A stretch of 64,000 bases of DNA from Panaeolus papilionaceus (lineage: Eukaryota; Basidiomycota; Agaricomycetes; Agaricales): assembly GCA_015501605.1 (NCBI GenBank), contig JADNRZ010000005.1:2418001-2482000 (forward strand). Direction: 5' to 3'. The position numbers and the translations under genes are program-made. Each line of letters begins with the position of its first letter. The first letter of the stretch is position 1. The notes beneath the pieces were generated by a model that was not told the origin of the DNA, made no database searches, and saw only the letters and a list, made by a program, of their open reading frames with translations. This document shows, in pieces, positions 62,188-64,000 of the stretch.

Positions 62188-64000
62188 CTACTGAACCGCA
62201 TCAGCCACCAACTCCAAAACCTCACCCACACTCTTGCCGCTATTCTTCACGTCTTTCGATACAGCCTGCCACACCGGTCCATGACGAGGTTCAGCAGCTA
62301 TACATTTATCGCGCACGATCTTCCTATGTTCCTGTTCAAAAAAAGTACAGATCAGAAACCGCAGATCAAGTGGAGCAAAGAAAAGAAATACGAACCTCAG
62401 TCCCATACTCCCTCTCAAACTTCATCCACCACCCCCACACATCCGCATACCCCCCAACCCTGCCCTTCCCTCCAGCTCCTCCCGCTGCCCCATGCCCATG
62501 CGCCTCCCCACCCAACGTATTCCCACTCCCCCACCCCGCCCCCCCATCCTCCCTATCCCCTTGCACATCCAACCCCGCCGCCTTCTCAAACCACCCCCTT
62601 GCCCTCTCCACCAGCCCCGCGCCGCTCTCCGCCCAGAATACCCGCGCCACGGCACATACGACGACGCTCTTCTCGCCTGCCCTCTTTATGGCGTCTACAC
62701 TCATCCTCTTTCGCCCTGCGCGGGGTTCGCTGAGAAGGCTTATCGCCCAGAGGTACCCGCTGCTGGGGATCGCCTGAAGCCCGCGCGAGAGCATGGCTTT
62801 GGCTTCGGGTGTGGTGACGTGTGAGATATAAGGTGGAGGGGGGTTGGAGCGCGATATCATCGTATGCGTCGTCGTGCTGGTGTTATTTGAGGATATGGAC
62901 ACTGCTGCTCTTTCTTCCACACCCACGCTCTCCACCCACAGTTCCTCGCTCTGTGGCATCACCAGGCGCGCTTTTTCTAGGATGGCACGCGCTTTGATGC
63001 TCCGGCCTTCCATTTCTTCTAACCTGCTGGCGAGGATGCGCAAGGTGGGGTTCCGGGAGCATGCTTTCATGCCGGCTGTGTAGGATGCGCGGGCAGCTGA
63101 GAGGTCGCCGAGCTGCGCGTGGATTTGGCCTTGGATCATGTATAATTTGGGGGAAGAGGGGAACTTGGACAGCGCAGTTGAGAGTGTGGATAGTGCTGTC
63201 TTTAGCTCGTTTTGTGTGCGTTCAAATACCGCAGATTTCATCCAAATCTATGAGAGAAAAAAAAAGCAAGGTAAGTCTCAACCCCCCAAAAAAGGTCTAG
63301 AAAAACATACCCTCTCCGTATCCGCAACCCCCCTCGCCCTAACCAACAACTCCCTAGCGACGCCCAGCTCCCCATTCTCCGCCTCAATCTTCACAGCCGC
63401 AAGCCAAATCGCCTCACTCTCCGGATTAACCACAAACGCCCTTTCCAACACCCCCCTAGCGCCACTCACATCCCCGCTCTTCCACTTCTCCTTCGCATAC
63501 ATCAACCACAGCACTTCAGCCTGTGGGACACACTCCACGGCGCGTTCCAAGACGCGCTCGACGCCTTCTTTGGTCCCGAATGATTTTTCGAGTTCGGCGG
63601 CGCGTCGCCAGAGGGCTTTTTTGTCGGGGTAACATTTGAGTGCGAAGCTGAGCACGCTACGCGCCGTATGTACGCGTCCGCGGGATTCCAACGCCTCTGC
63701 ATCGCTCATCCACGTATCAAGCCTATCCTCCTCCTCGATATCCATCCCAACCGTCGCTTTAACGATGGCCTCACACGTCCTCGGGCTCCCCTCCTCTTCA
63801 CACTTCTCCGCCTCCTTCAACCACTGCTCCCGCGTCAGGAGTACACGGTGCTTCCTCAACTCCCGCACACCAGCTTCGATCGTCTTATCCACCATCTCGC
63901 CCAACCTCTCCTGTTCCTTCATATCCACTTCCACAACCACATCCATCCCCCCATCCTCTCTCTTCACCCCCTGCTGGCCCGCCTGTGCCTTCGCCTGCGC
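62188..64000 (-). CDS. PRP6: Pre-mRNA splicing factor PRP6 (U4/U6.U5 tri-snRNP), C-terminal part, cut by window edge
   Basis: PRP6 is a HAT/TPR-repeat scaffold that bridges U5 and U4/U6 snRNPs in the tri-snRNP. The minus-strand gene enters from the right edge and ends at 62188. Visible repeats include CEEEGSPRTCEAIVKATVGM, WMSDAEALESRGRVHTARSV, LWRRAAELEKSFGTKEGVER, AVECVPQAEVLWLMYAKEKW, GVLERAFVVNPESEAIWLAA, VKIEAENGELGVARELLVRA, and after an intron at about 63,247-63,310, IWMKSAVFERTQNELKTALS and further HAT units. The last exon after an intron near 62,335-62,397 reads EHRKIVRDKCIAAEPRHGPV, ending VLELVADAVQ, typical of the family C-terminus. A Gly/Ala-rich insert (residues encoded near 62,460-62,560) is longer than usual. 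The N-terminal half lies outside the window. Confidence 0.9.

Noticed and set aside
62370..62830. Pro-rich plus-strand open frames opposite PRP6.
   Set aside because: They arise from the antisense of Gly/Ala-rich PRP6 codons; the minus strand has clear HAT repeats.

Overview
The window is nuclear DNA from a filamentous basidiomycete, almost certainly an Agaricomycete. Genes are split by many short (about 45-75 nt) GT-AG introns. The gene families are typical of that group: F-box/LRR proteins, DUF6699 proteins, P-loop G-domain proteins, Spt5-like proteins and ICMT paralogues. I see no rRNA, CRISPR array, prokaryotic operon or confident tRNA. Most coordinates of multi-exon genes are the outer limits of hand-built models; introns were placed from splice signals, reading-frame continuity and comparison between paralogues inside the window.

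Layout. 0-3 kb: an Spt5-like KOW/NGN gene entering from the left. 3.5-4.35 kb: a dead, CpG-stripped copy of the 5' half of a sugar transporter whose intact relative lies at 13.2-16.1 kb, inside a longer CpG-poor, gene-empty tract (to about 6 kb). 7-8.85 kb: F-box gene A. 11.3-12.7 kb: a broken G-domain GTPase, with its intact paralogue at 19.3-20.8 kb. 16.7-17.7 kb: a small membrane protein between two copies of a roughly 100-bp repeat. 21.4-23.9 kb: a broken and an intact DUF6699 gene. 25.3-26.2 kb: a decayed F-box gene. 26.5-29.0 kb: two tandem short-chain dehydrogenase-like genes. 30.0-33.6 kb: a CrpA/Crp1-like copper P-type ATPase. 34.7-37.2 kb: a GH13 alpha-glucosidase. 39.3-40.8 kb: an intronless F-box/LRR gene. 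42.7-44.6 kb: a voltage-gated K+ channel, divergent from an MPDU1 homologue (45.3-46.5 kb). 46.5-50.4 kb: gene-poor with repeat remnants. 50.4-51.3 kb: an ICMT-like methyltransferase. 53.0-53.8 kb: a third DUF6699 gene. 54.0-61.9 kb: a large inverted duplication carrying F-box genes B and C around a 2.5-kb spacer with one orphan gene. 62.2 kb to the right edge: the 3' part of PRP6.

The window mixes conserved housekeeping genes (PRP6, MPDU1, copper ATPase, K+ channel, alpha-glucosidase) with fast-turnover families present as live/dead or duplicated pairs. The two most striking structures are the transporter copy that has lost nearly all CpG sites (a RIP/methylation-decay signature) and the F-box inverted duplication with mosaic divergence between its arms. 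No multi-gene pathway or operon-like system is evident. The novelty lies in genome dynamics rather than a new enzymatic system.
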